This document shows, piece by piece, positions 12,192 through 23,839 of a DNA stretch of 64,000 nt. This DNA comes from Onchidella celtica (taxonomy: Eukaryota; Mollusca; Gastropoda; Systellommatophora; Onchidiidae), in NCBI GenBank assembly GCA_963931925.1, contig OZ007571.1, forward strand, positions 57,619,478 through 57,683,477, read 5' to 3'. The notes under the pieces were generated by a model. The model was not told the DNA's origin. It worked only from the letters and a program-made list of their open reading frames with translations, and searched no databases. Position numbers and translations under genes: made by a program. How positions within the stretch are numbered: the stretch's first letter is position 1; every line of letters begins with the position of its first letter.

Positions 12192-13487
12192 ATGTGTTTT
12201 AAACATTGTAAATTCGACACCGTAAGCCGATCTGGCCTGTATGCAGTCCTTAAATCCATAGGCTGTCCACCAACATTGCTAAAACTTATTGCATCCTTCC
12301 ACACTGACATGAGGGCATGTGTCAACTTTGAAGGCTGCACATCCAATTCATTTGCTGTAAACAGCGGTGTGAAGCAGGGATGTGTTCTTGCTCCTACCTT
12401 ATTTGGTATATATTTTGCAGCCCTACTCAAGAATGCCTTTGGTCAATGTTCAGGTGGAGTACTTATTACCACCAGAGTGGACGGCTCCATTTTTAATGTT
12501 GCCAGACTAAAAGCAAAATCTCGTACAGAGCATATTATGTTACAAGAGCTCCTCTTCGCAGATGATGCTGCAATCGTGGCCCACGATGAAACCACGCTCC
12601 AGGCTCTCATCAATAGCCTTGCCAAAGCCTGTGACAAATTCATGCTAAGGATCAGTGTCTCAAAAACTGTAGTTTTGACACAAGGCTTGAGAAACCCCAA
12701 CCCAATCATGCTGAATGGCTCTCCTCTGGAGCAAGTGGGAAAATTCTGCTACCTAGGCTCAACCATCAGTGGTAGCACAGACATAACAACTGAAATAAAT
12801 GCCAGAATAGGAAAGGCGGCCACAGCTTTTGGCAAACTCTCAAAAAGGGTGTGGAACAATAGCAAGCTGACCATCAAAACAAAGGTACTCGTGTACCAAA
12901 CTTGCGTCCTAAGCACCCTGCTGTATGGCTCAGAGACATGGACCACCTACTCCAAACATGAAAGATCCCTCAACTCCTTCCACCTGCGCTGCCTACGCAA
13001 AATTCTCAAGATCAAGTGGCAAGACAGGATCTCAAATATCGAAATTCTGAGCCGAGCCAACATTCCATCAACTCAGGCTCTCCTAGGCAAAAAAAGACTG
13101 CGGTGGCTTGGACATCTCCACCGTATGGAAAATGATCGCATCCCCAGACAAATTCTCTACGGGGAACTTGCTACTGGCAACCGACCCAGAGGTAGGCCAC
13201 ATCTGCGATTCAAAGACACTTGCAAGGTCACGATGAAAGCATTCGACATCGACCCCAATGAATGGGAGAACCTTGCAAATGATCGAAGCAGATGGAGACA
13301 AAAATTGCGCAGTGGCACGCTCGCAATAGACTTCAAGGCAAAAGAAACATACCTGACAAAACGACAGAGGCGGAATGAAAACACTCGCCAAAGTGAACCC
13401 AAAAGACTGACCTGCAATCACTGCCATCGCACTCTCGGGTCAAACATTGGTAGAATAAGCCACGAGAGAAGCTGTCAGTCAAAGTGA
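12192..13487 (+). pseudogene. LINE family B reverse transcriptase, 5'-truncated, frame open
   Basis: A 431-residue open frame begins inside the reverse transcriptase. Similarity to the family starts at about residue 9 (KFDTVSRSGLYAVL), corresponding to the KAFDTV motif of family A, so the first catalytic block is only partly kept. Present in order: GVKQGCVLAPTLFGIYF, the catalytic LLFADDAAIVAHDE box, FCYLGSTIS, LLYGSETWTTY, RKILKIKWQD, RWLGHLHRMENDRIPRQ and a C-terminal C2H2 finger (CNHCHRTLGSNIGRISHERS). The methionine at 12192 lies in flanking DNA and is not a real start. The frame is otherwise free of stops, so the insertion is young, but without the N-terminal polymerase and endonuclease regions it cannot be autonomous. 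Confidence 0.9.
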
Positions 13488-13545
13488 AAGTGAATATTCT
13501 AGCTGCTAAGACCGTCTGTAAAGACGCTAAAGGCCATATAAATTT
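13488..13545 (+). other. LINE family B 3' untranslated end
   Basis: About 55 bases after the stop (AAGTGAATATTCTAGC to GGCCATAT) are matched by the 3' end of the minus-strand copy at 4977-5030. This defines the family's 3' terminus. No long poly(A) tail is visible. Confidence 0.8.
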
Positions 13546-14600
13546 AGAACTCTTACATCTGGGCGTTGACCTTATACAGATTTTTTTATTGGGAAAGTTC
13601 AATTGATCAGGGTCTGAGAGTCAAACTAGAGTAAAATACAGAATCAGAAAACAAGAACACATCGTTAAACACCAACACAAAGGCGAAGACATAGCCCTAG
13701 AAATTTCCTAGTGAAAACCGTCAAATTTTAGAGTGATAAAACAACGAACAACCGTATTGGTATTCTTGACTTACTCTATAAACTGTAAAAGTAATGGTTA
13801 ACGAAGAGATAATGCTAAATGGTGCTTGGATTACGAAATGGTGGGTCGTACACCCCGACTGTGCAGCTGAAACCCAACAATGTCTAATAATCATCAAAAC
13901 AAAACTCTTTGTTTCATCTTTTCAGTATTAAAACCATTGAGTTACATGCAGTTTCACGAACATCCCTCCCCCAGCCCCCCCCCCCCAAACAATGCTGAAT
14001 AACATATAAACCTGATTCAGAGCTCCTCACTCTTTCCAGTTCAGTCCTAAATGTGGCACGTTCAGTTACTCATTTAAATTGCCAGTTTTCGATTTTTTTT
14101 TGTGCATTTTATCATCCATCAGTATGAAATATCCATGTGCAGGAAGGTCTGGAGGAGGTCTGGGGGGGGGGGATAAGTGGGTAGGGTTACACGACGCTAA
14201 ATCTTCACATAAGCCGATCAATAAGCTGTTTCCATTAAGAGCACATAATATCTGATAAAAAATGTTGCTAAAGTGTTCTCCTTTGGCAATATGGTGTCCC
14301 TCACGATTACGAGTGTTACTACATAATGTATAAGGCACATTCAGGTCCATTCAAGAGATTCTTGTCCCTTTCTTTTTTCTTAATGCTTTAAGTTTTGATA
14401 ACCTGGAGTTATTCAGCCTTTTCTATCACCGCCCAGATCTGGGATCCATGTTGCATTATGGGTGAAAATTTTCCAGGGACGCTAATCTGGCAGATAAAAA
14501 TAAAATATTTATTGTATAACCAAAAACTGTGGAAAACTAAAAACGAGGTGCACACAGGAAAACATGAAATTGATGCATGAACAGGTAGGCCTAAATAAAT
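13546..14600. other. Unassigned sequence
   Basis: No supportable gene. Contains C-rich and G-rich homopolymer runs at 13969-13986 and 14161-14172. Confidence 0.5.
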
Positions 14601-14607
14601 CGCCCTT

Positions 14608-14845
14608 CAGTTCTTGTTTGTTCCATCTCCATTTTCTGACAAACTGGAAATCTTTTAGTATGAGGTATAACAAATGCACCCTCTGACACTTGTTTAAAAT
14701 GCGTTCTGGAACGTATCAAGCTGTTTGGCAATTCCGATTTATTCAACTCCTTATCATGAAACTGAAGCCCTGGACGTTTAACGTGGGGTTTCTCAGTTGT
14801 GCAAAAGGTGGAGTTGGAACACACAAGAAATAAGGTCGCGAAATG
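14608..14845 (+). repeat. Dispersed repeat, copy 1
   Basis: About 220 bases starting near CATTTTCTGACAAACTGG align in order with 56587-56815, including CTTTTAGTATG, AACAAATGCAC, CTTATCAAGCTGTTT-like and CGTTTAACGTGG blocks. Both copies have the same orientation. No termini or function are recognised. Confidence 0.7.
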
Positions 14846-14877
14846 ATGACCAGTTCATCACGAGTTCATGTATGAGC

Positions 14878-14930
14878 AACAACAACAACAGCAGCAGCAG
14901 TAGCAACAACAACAACAACAACAGCCTTAT
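14878..14930 (+). repeat. (CAA)n/(CAG)n short microsatellite
   Basis: A mixed CAA and CAG triplet tract, one of many AAC-type tracts in the window. Confidence 0.9.
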
Positions 14931-15390
14931 GATGTCTTTTTTTTTTTTCTTTTTTCGTTACTCGGTCAGCTCAAGACGAATGGTGCAAAACTCGCTCAGC
15001 CCAGAATTTAATGTGTCTATTTTTTTTTTGGCAAGTTGTTAGAGCACAGCATTTTGACGCATTCAGCGGCCAGGGCAACGCCCTAGGCTACGGGTGAGGA
15101 TGGACTTCATTATAATGCAAAGAGCAATTTGGAAAGCTGTTTTTTGGAGTGTTCAAATGGAAAGGCTGATGGCGGCGCACTAAGTCAAGTGTGTTGTGTC
15201 TCGATTTTAATGTGAGATGGTAACTATGGGGTGAAACGTGACCTGTCGCACTGGCGAGACTGAAACGTCCTTCTCACTAGTTCAGTCGCAACGAAACTGT
15301 CTTGAGACAGCTGGTGGAAAGAAAGACGAGTTAAAACAGTCAAAACACGATTCAGTGCACAAACAGCCAAAGAATGTGAGAGGCTCAGGG

Positions 15391-15525
15391 GGCCGTATGC
15401 ATAATCAATGCGTGAACTAAAGTAAATACGTTGACTGGTGTTAACAGGAGAAATTGTATTCATTTCTTGCGTTAACACCAGTCAACGTATTTACTTTAGT
15501 TTACGCATTGGTTATGCCTACGGCC
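15391..15525. repeat. Long palindrome, MITE-like foldback
   Basis: The left arm 15391-15445 (GGCCGTATGCATAATCAATG onward) and right arm 15471-15525 are ~55-base near-perfect reverse complements, separated by 25 bases. Both arms contain ACTAAAGTAAATACGTTGAC or its complement. There is no coding sequence. I could not find a convincing target duplication. Confidence 0.85.
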
Positions 15526-16239
15526 AGTCTTGATATAAACGTGAGCAATAGCCTTTGCAAGACGGCCGGTCACTGCGGCTGTGAAGGTTTGGGTTTGGAG
15601 GGGCTGAGACACAGAATAGGTCACAGACTCTAACTCCTTGTAGATTAGAGCATTTGAGGTGTACGACCATTTTCACAGACAAAATATCACAACCTTGAAC
15701 GGGGTGTTATAATTCTGAAGGAGCTCCGTCGTTTTTTTAAAATCTGCCCAACAGCTGATGAACTGTTTGCAATCAGTGAATATAGTATAATCAAATTAAT
15801 ACACAGATTCCCATAAATGCCCAAGCTATCCGCTTAGTTTTAGAGGTAGCATCTCCATGCTAGATATTATGATCACAAAAAGGGTTAGAATTAAGATTAA
15901 ATTAATTTATAGCACCGGTCTGAGAGCCTCAATGTCAAGCCATTCATATGGACTCTCCCTAAAACAGCAACCTCGTATACATCTCACGCCCTTGGCGATG
16001 TCCTGGCATGTAAAGGAAGATTGGCATAGCATGAATTCCCAAGAGCAGGGACGTAGCTAGCATGCCTGCGAACCTTTGTGCGCGGATTTATACCTCGCCG
16101 AAAAATGGACTCACTTTTTATTTGGTTGAAATTCCTGCTTGTCATCATGCAAACAGAACTATTTTCAGTTTCGTCGATTTTTCTACGGAGCACACAGGTC
16201 GTATAAAATATGTGTGATGAAATGAAACAAAAACAACAA

Positions 16240-16620
16240 CAACTTATTTTATGAGCAAACTCTCAGTGACAGGGAGATGTTTGTCATAAACGGTTGGATG
16301 ATATTTGAACCATACCCAGGCCGTTGTGATTTGTCACTTTTGTTACTGTACCCTCACTTTTTTTGGACACTGTATATTTGCGATATTGTCGTATGTGCAT
16401 TTTTGTCTTTTCTAAAGAATGAGGATTGAAGTTTGTTTGGCAAAAGGGTTAAAAGGCATAAAACATTACATCACAAACATATCTTGAAAATTTTCGTTTT
16501 AACCCATTGGAATGACCCTTATACATGATGAAATTAGGAGTGAGAGAACCACTTTCATGACAAAACCTCAAAATCGGCAAAATGTAACATACAACAATAC
16601 GGCAAATACTCCTCGATGTA
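16240..16620 (+). repeat. Dispersed repeat, copy 1
   Basis: Blocks such as ATTAGGAGTGAGAGAA, CTCAAAATCGGCAAAATGT and CATACAACAATA recur in order at 26880-27150. The unit also carries TGACCCTTA.ACAT. Decayed non-coding repeat of unknown type. Confidence 0.6.
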
Positions 16621-16819
16621 TTGTTCTCTGTTTTGGAGGGTTGTTGTTCCTCGGGAACCAGAAAATTGGGCTAGAGACTGTATGGCTAGTCGTTCACAAG
16701 TAAGGGCCCTCCCTGAGTATAAAGCTTTCCAGATTGACATTTATGTCTGGGGTGTAAAATCTAGTTCAGCAAATACTGCCCAAAAAGTGCTCACTTTGGG
16801 CATCCATTTTTTATGATTG

Positions 16820-18000
16820 TTAGCATGTTCACCCGTGCTCATAATAAATTTGTTATGTTTTGGCTTTGTGGGGAAAAAGATGTTTTAGATAAGAGTTGTT
16901 TCCTTGTAGAGATAATCCTTGAGCCGATGGGAGTTGGATGCGATGGAGAGGTGAACAGGGACTTAAAAATTGGGGCTAACAACAACAGTGGATGCTGGAT
17001 GGATGGAAAGAAGGATAGATGGTTAGGTAGATGAATGGATAGATAGATAGATTGATGAATGGATGGGTGGACGAATGAATGAATGGATATAAGTATTTTG
17101 TGTAACCAACATCATAAATCAATGAGAAAACAGTCTGTTTTACTCTTTAAACAACTCCATCAATCCATCTTCTGTAACCATCCTACACTGCCTGCTATGT
17201 TTGGAAGCATTTTAGAGTTAAAAACTGACTAAGACTGGATTGGTGACTCAGTTTGGGATCCAAAATGATACTGATTTTGAGAGTACAATATTCTCATAAA
17301 GCGTTAGATAAATCAGCAAAGTCAGCTAGCTCAGCTGTAAATTCAAAAAACTTTGCAAATAGATGAGAGGAAATTACGCTGTCTTGGGTACAAGTAATTT
17401 TTATTTAGAGTCAGTGGTAGGATAAACAGGACATCTCTCGCCAAAACAAAAATAGAAATATTAATGTTGATTATTTCTGGAGACAATTTGCTGTTCCCAA
17501 GAAATATAATGTATCTGTCAGCCATAATAATATGGTATCGTGGTCTTCGAAATCGTCTCACACACATTTCTGTTCGTGATTACTTTGGTTTTAAAAAGCC
17601 ATGGGGAGCTGTATAATAACTTGTTACGCAACCACTAATTTAATTACACCAGCGTGGACCAGGAAAACACCGTTACAGCTGTTTTTAGCACATCTTCATA
17701 TCATATCATCTGCGTGGTCTTTATTTGCTTAAATGTGATAATGTCCTGCAAACTTGAGGAGACGCTGGCTTGGAACGGAACCTCGTTACTAACTTGTATT
17801 GCGTTATCGATGTTCGTGTGAAATCCATACTTAGATGTTAGTGATACGGAAAATTAGGTATAACTTAGACGTCCTCTTATGGCCGTGTTCAAGAACTTGC
17901 GAACGTGTTCTGTCCAGGAATACGATTAACAATAGCGACTCACTTTCCGTGCAAAAATAACTTTCGCGATTGTGGCCCAGAGTCCCCACCCCCCTCCAAA
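16820..18000. other. Unassigned sequence
   Basis: No supportable gene. Contains a degenerate GATG/GATA tract at 17000-17090. Confidence 0.5.
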
Positions 18001-18060
18001 CAACAACAACAACAATAACAACAACAACAACAACAACAACAACGACAACATTGTTGTTGT
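18001..18060 (+). repeat. (CAA)n microsatellite next to a LINE tail
   Basis: A CAA tract turns into a TTG tract at 18050-18065, forming a small inverted repeat at the 3' end of the adjoining minus-strand LINE fragment. Confidence 0.85.
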
Positions 18061-18806
18061 TGCTGGCATCCGTCAGTCTCGAAAGACTATGGGCTTGTGT
18101 TCTGGATGTCTGTATGTTTGAGTCTTGTGCAGCATCATGTGTGGCTGGACAAGCCTATCCGGGAGTGACAGTCCCTTCCACAGATGGTGCAGCCAAAAGA
18201 TGACTCTGGTTTGTCTGTTTGGGCCCGAGTCATTCTCTTCTTCAGGAATACCCCGGCCTCATACGGTAAGAGACCTTGCTTCACTGACTGCCTCTGTCTG
18301 AGACAGCGGCTTCCCATGACTTCGTTTCGATGGCCAGGGCCTGCAGGTCCCTCTTGCACACATTCTTGCAGCGCAGGTGGGATCTGCCTGTTGGACGTTT
18401 TCCCTCCGCTAACTCTCCGTAGAGGAGGCCTTTGGAGAGTCTGCCATCCTCCATGCGTAGTATGTGCCCAAGCCAGTGCATGCCTCTCTGTTTCAAGATG
18501 GTGTGCAGGCTGGGGATTCCGGATTTTCTTAAGACAGTTTCTCGCTGACTTTGTCCTGCCAGGTGATGTTCAGAATACCTCGGAGGCGATGCATATGAAA
18601 AGCGTTGACTTTCCGTTCCTGTCGGGCACGTAGAGACCAGGTCTCGCTGCCATACAAAAGAGTGCTCATGACGCATGCCTTATATAAATGTATTTGGTAC
18701 TCTCAGTCAGCTTTTTGTTTTCCCAAAGGCGCTTTTTCAGCCTGGACACCGCAGTGGCTGCTTTTCCCATGCGCTTGTTCAGCTCAGTAACAATAGAGAG
18801 CGACTC
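18060..18806 (-). pseudogene. LINE family C tail: reverse transcriptase C-terminus, frameshifted
   Basis: Minus-strand frames read in order: KAATAVSRLKKRLWENKKLT, LLYGSETWSLRARQERKVN, the LRGILNITWQDKV block, HWLGHILRMEDGRLSKG, GELAEGKRPTGRSHLRCK, and a final finger CTICGRDCHSRIGLSSHT. These are the same blocks as in families A and B but clearly diverged. At least two frame changes (near 18530 and 18350) are needed to join them. It is 5'-truncated near 18806 and ends in a CAA/TTG tract. Confidence 0.85.
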
Positions 18807-18829
18807 AAATGTCAACAACAACAACACAT

Positions 18830-19488
18830 GTAAATATTGTTAGGAAATTCCTCACTTGTTATCTCTCAGTCAGTTAAATGAAAGCTTTGACAGCAAAAAC
18901 CAAACGAACGTGGACAATTCCTTTATGGTCGTCCGTCCTCGGGGAAATGACTACGAAACAAAATCGACAACCTTATTTTCAAAGATAGTCGGCCTTCATC
19001 TATACCTAGTTTATTGTGTACAAACAGAATAGCCCAGCTTACGCCCTGTCTTATAAAAAGTGTGCTCACATTATTTTATACACCTTAGAAATTTGATACC
19101 CTAAACTATCAATAGATGATATTGTTAAAAGGGAAACACTAGGTTTTTTTTTTTTTTCACTTTTTTACAGAGTACGGACAGGAAAAGCAAGGGATGTTAG
19201 ACTAAAAAACTCGACATGGAAAAGGTAGAGCTCAACTTTCAAAATAGTTCTAGCTGAGCATAATACAAATATATACCCATAATTTCATTCGTCCATCCCA
19301 AACTACGTATTTATAAAGAACTTACGTGAAAACCGCATGTTTTCTGGTTTTTAGGTTATGTTGCGCATGTGTTTAAGGTCTTTATTTTAAGAGGTTTGCT
19401 GATCTTGGTATTTACACCTCTCTTTTCTTATTTTTATTTTTCTTGTTAATGTTTTGTCTGTGTTTTTGAGGTAGGAATTAATTTTTGT
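18830..19488. other. Unassigned AT-rich sequence
   Basis: No supportable gene or complete repeat seen. Confidence 0.5.
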
Positions 19489-19679
19489 TAAAAAAAATTT
19501 TTTGCTCGGGCAGCGGCCTTATTAGGCCTACTCTTCTCGAGTTCCAACTGCCAAGGTATCTTTAAAGTGCGCACAGGAGGTTTCCCCCCAAATTCCAACA
19601 CGCCCGCACCGCCTGGGAATCGAACCCGGTACCTGCGGCATGAGAGGCGAGCACCTTACTCCTAGACCAATATGTCCCC
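19489..19679 (-). mobile_element. tRNA-derived SINE, copy 3
   Basis: Read on the minus strand it starts GGGGACATATTGGTCTAGG, has an A-box-like GGTCTAGGAG, the GTGCTCGCCTCTCATGCC block, a B box GGTTCGATTCC near 19620, then the body TTAAAGATACCTTGGCAGTT and the 3' block GCCGCTGCCCGAGCAAAAAA. The same order is found at 43663 and 44241. The middle of the body is shorter than in those copies. Confidence 0.85.
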
Positions 19680-22200
19680 ACATGGCGTAACTCGCATATA
19701 TTATATTAAAAATCCTCACGTATTCCAGAAAAGCATTGTGTTCCAGTGATTCTGCTTGATAAGCCCTAATCTTCATCCCTTTGTCTGACTGGATCTAGGT
19801 ATTGAACATAAAACTGATTATACGTGAAAGCGACTGAAAGGCAGTAACAATAAAAAGAAATTGAATCGCCATTTACGCCTGGCTGTGTTCAGCTGGAGAT
19901 TAGCCTTCATTAAATATACATGAAAAAGCCACATGCCTGCCAGGAAACAAAGGAGATATGGAGTTTCAGTGGAAGGCTTCGTTTTTTTTTTTTTTTTTGG
20001 TCTTCCTGGCGGCATTTTTGTCATTGTTCCGATTGATAAAATTAAATTGAAAAAGCGTAAATTAGATGGATAATGAAATCTGATGAGAAGTTGCGTTAAA
20101 AATTTTATGACATTCCATTTATTATGTATGAAATCCATGAGAAACATTTCCCTCAATGAACATAAAAAACAAACTTACCCTCCCTGTTGCTTCGTGAAAA
20201 GCTACTGAAAAGAAAAAAGAAACAACAAGAAAAGGTGATTTAAAAAAAAAGTATGTATTCATAATTAATACCAATGAAATGAATAATCTAAAATAAGAAG
20301 GAAAAGGAGTTGAACAGGAGAAACAATAAATAGTGACAAAAATACAGACTGTTAGTTCTGTCATTTTACGATAGAAAACTGCATTTATGCCCCTCTAAGT
20401 CAAATTCACTTTTTAACATCAGTTTATAGAATTAGTATCAAATGCATTCTGACTTTCCATCTGGGCTCTAAAATGTACTAATTATAATTTCTTTTAGTCG
20501 TCACAAAATGGAAATTGAAGGAAGGATAAAGCAGCGGTCAATATTAGTTTGTTTTGTCCTTTTCCTGTAAAACTTAACTTTGGTACATGCGTTTTTAAAA
20601 TATTTTTTTAACAGGCACGGTTATATTGTTGAAATTAAACCGTCCTACATGATCAGTGAAGAGACAGAACTATTTACAGAACTCCACAGGTCCTCCAAGT
20701 TAATCTGTGCTAGTCACGGATTCATTACGTTGTATAGACTACTAATAGCACAGCCATCTGATGTCTGATTACTGTAATAACTACCGGTTAGCCGTCTAGT
20801 GATCAATGTGATTACTGCGGTGGTCCTAGCAGTGCATTAGATCGTGATGACTTATTCAGTTCTCCATGGCCTCCATTACTTTTTTAAAAAAATCTTAGTT
20901 CGATCTGCACGGTTCCTCCCTCCGAAAACAAAAACTGACCATCGGCACCGCCCCACATACCAAAATTTGAGTAAGACAGATTTTCTTGGAGGCGGAGGAA
21001 GAATAAATCTCTGAATAGTAATGATGATTAAACTGTACACTAAAAGCGTAATTTCACCCCTAAATAAACATGATAGAATAACTTTTGATCGCCTTAACAA
21101 TTTCACCTACAGATTGCACTTTGGTGTCTACACATAATGAGCAAATCAAAAACTGATATTTAAAACTACGTCTCTGCTTAAAACTCTCTGAGTACTTAGC
21201 GCGTTGAACCCAACAATCTCAAATTCAGAGGTTTAACAACCTTTTTTGTCCAGTGCCTCACATCAAGTTTCTCTAGGAAAGACAAACAAACCAAAAAAGT
21301 CCCACTATGGTCAGACAAAGCTGGTATGCAGGTTATATCGCTACGCCCCATTCTGAAGTCTCACTCCTCCCCCCCCCCCCCCCCAATATTACCACACCCC
21401 ACCTTAAAAAACGATGCTCTAAATTCGTCAATAAAGGTTATCTTTGAAAATACACCTTGAACTTTTCCACAGTATTTCCGTGTTTGTGTTGCTCGTGTTA
21501 TCTGCAGACCTGTTGTGTGGCCAGTGGTGGTTCTTGGCCATAGGTCACAACTCGGCAGCCATAAAACATCACAATTACACGGGGATTCGGAATGTCAAAC
21601 CGTAGGGATTGCGATAACCGCAGACATCAGAGTTAATAGTTTCAGAAATGGATCACCTCTGTTTCTAATGGTCGTAGGCCTGTGTAAAGTGAATGTGCCA
21701 AATCACGAACTATGGTGTTTAGGTATTCTCAGTGAAGGTGGATGAGGTCAGTGATTTTCTCTAAGATATAATAAAGCGTTGTTGATTAAACTAGCCTTCC
21801 ACATCCATTATACCGAGCTTTGAAAGACCAGATCTACATAGTTCTTCTGAGGCTTGAGGAACAAAACTTGTTAATATAGAGGCTCTGATTGACAGTGCTA
21901 TCTAATGACTGACTTCCTGTCTGAAAATGCCCTTTCTTAGTAGCCCAAACCACACCAGTAGAGTCAAATTTTCTTGTGAAAATGATCACAACTGCCACTG
22001 TCACCTGTCACCTGATGTATATGACTCACGGAGAAACTGATTTTCATAGATGAGCCATTCTGTAACACTTTCGCTGACAGTTGAATCTACAGATCCTGTT
22101 TGCTTACAAATGTCAATCCTGTGGGTTACTTTGGATAAAGAGTGATTTTTTTTTTCTTCTGACAGTGAGTCACGAATAGGATAATACACGTAGTAATCCC
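19680..22200. other. Unassigned sequence
   Basis: No supportable gene. Contains T and A homopolymer runs, a C run at 21369-21384, and a fragment near 21340-21400 (CGCCCCATTCTGAAGTC) shared with the hAT-like element at 54635-55011. Confidence 0.5.
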
Positions 22201-22205
22201 GTAAA

Positions 22206-22380
22206 ACTGGGCGCGTCCAGCCGATTTTGATCAGGCGGCTATTTGGATGGTGACATCACGACATTGAATTTCATTGAGATGCAACTAATTGGCTAGTACG
22301 CCAGGCCTCATTGCAACTGATCCTCGTGACGTCACCATCCAACTAGTTGGGCCATCAGAATCGGCCAGTGCGCGCTTAGG
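22206..22380. repeat. Imperfect palindrome, MITE-like
   Basis: The left arm 22219-22262 (AGCCGATTTTGATCAGG to GGTGACATCACGA) pairs with the right arm 22323-22366 (TCGTGACGTCACCATCC to ATCGGCC). Pairing extends outward to GCGCG/CGCGC. There is no coding sequence, and I did not identify a target duplication. Confidence 0.65.
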
Positions 22381-23249
22381 CCAACAGTTCCTCCCTCTCA
22401 CTGAATACTCAGATTGCCTTAAACGCGGTGTTAAACGAGGGAAACAACAACAACAGACATCTATGTCTCCCAGCAGGGTTTCCCACTGTTGATTTGTTTT
22501 CAATTCGACATTTCAAAAAGTTTGTCACTGGGTGTTCAATGGGAAAACACTTCAGTGCGAACATTTATGTCTCCCATCACGGATGCCCGTCGTACATCCA
22601 TGTTTATATATACTTTCAGATCACCAACATCACAACATCATGTCAACAAATTAGACAGCGAATGAAATGGCGTGATTCATTGATTTGTTATTGCAGTGAG
22701 GCATCACAATACGGGCTGAACCACTGTTTGTTTACACGTAACTGATATCTCTATCGCTCTACAGAAATAGCGGGGAGTTAATGTGGGGGTCGATTTTAAA
22801 ACGTCCAGCTAAACGGAATCATTGACATTATTTCTACTCGTGGACACAATTTGAGAGATTTACTGTACAAATCTTTCATGCGTGCTATTTGTTTCTAAAC
22901 TGGTTTAGAATCAGTTTCTATCCAGATTTCAGCATCACGAGTAGATAAAAGTGCTTAGTCCCTCAGACATGCGTGAGAGATAAAATGTATCAATTCAGTA
23001 ATTGACCGCCCAGTGTGAAGAGTCTGACGCCGACATGTTTACGGCGTGTGGCTGCATGATTGAACCTTTACATAATATAAAACTATTTTCATACACCAGA
23101 GTAACCCGGAAGTCTGTTGGTACATGTAGAGGTAATTTTCTTCCTTTATGACAATTATTCCGTGAGCTCATGTGAAGTCAAGTTATCAATAGGAATCGGC
23201 CCAGAACAAGCATTGCACTAGAGGAGCAAATCATCTTTGCATAAGACTA

Positions 23250-23829
23250 CTGTGAAAACAAAATGACGAGACTGGTCTTAATGTGTGCCCACCTAATAAA
23301 CGCACTTAATGAATGCGTGTTCAATGACTTCTGGAAATATTGATTGTTTGTCATGAACATTTGCAGACGTCTTACTTTAACCGTTTTCATTTGGCATGTG
23401 ATTTTGTTAGCCTTGTTGTATGGCCATGGCGAATGGAAAGGTCCTCATTCCCCACGACCAAAGAAACCCACAAGAAATGCATGCTCATCGGTTGCTTTGA
23501 CTAGCAAGGTGTCATTCTGAAAGATTATGTATCACAGGGTCAAAATGTGAACCAGGAATATTATATTCAAGTTTCAAAGCTTTAAATGTTACTGAAAGGG
23601 CAGCGCTTCCACAACATTGAGGGGAACCAAGAAACATCGTCAAAGGCCCTCGACAGCATCCCAAAGGACGAGATCCAGCGGCGTTTCCAAAGCCTTCACA
23701 CCAGCTGAAAATCAATAATCATGTAAGTGTAGGAGGGGAGTACCTCGACGGATTCGGTGAGAAATAATATATTATTATGTTGAATCATTTTTGAGAAATA
23801 AGACCAGTCTCGTTAATTTTTTTTGACAG
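23250..23829 (+). mobile_element. Deleted mariner-type transposon with 32-bp TIRs and TA duplication
   Basis: TA at 23248-23249 and 23830-23831 flank an insert whose ends are inverted repeats. The left end is CTGTGAAAACAAAATGACGA then GACTGGTCTTA; the reverse complement of the right end is CTGTCAAAAAAAATTAACGA then GACTGGTCTTA. It is 580 bp, less than half the length of an autonomous mariner, and keeps a short transposase tail just inside the right end. Confidence 0.82.
23586..23766 (+). pseudogene. Mariner-type transposase C-terminal remnant, frameshifted
   Basis: In one frame it reads RFHNIEGNQ..KALDSIPKDEIQRRFQSL. After a frame change it continues with a VGGEYLDG block and a stop at 23764-23766. 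This matches the usual order at the end of mariner-related transposases (a SIP..FQ..F/W helix region, then G-x-Y-F/L-x-G shortly before the stop). The DDD/DDE catalytic core is absent. Its place inside the TIRs supports the assignment. Confidence 0.7.
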
Positions 23830-23839
23830 TAATAATAAC

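Noticed and set aside
16053..16090. A hAT-like end (AGCAGGGACGTAGCTAGCAT)
   Set aside because: Only one end is visible; no matching inverted end or duplication was found nearby.
18184..18633. 149-codon plus-strand frame
   Set aside because: It is the antisense shadow of the minus-strand LINE tail, which shows reverse-transcriptase motifs.
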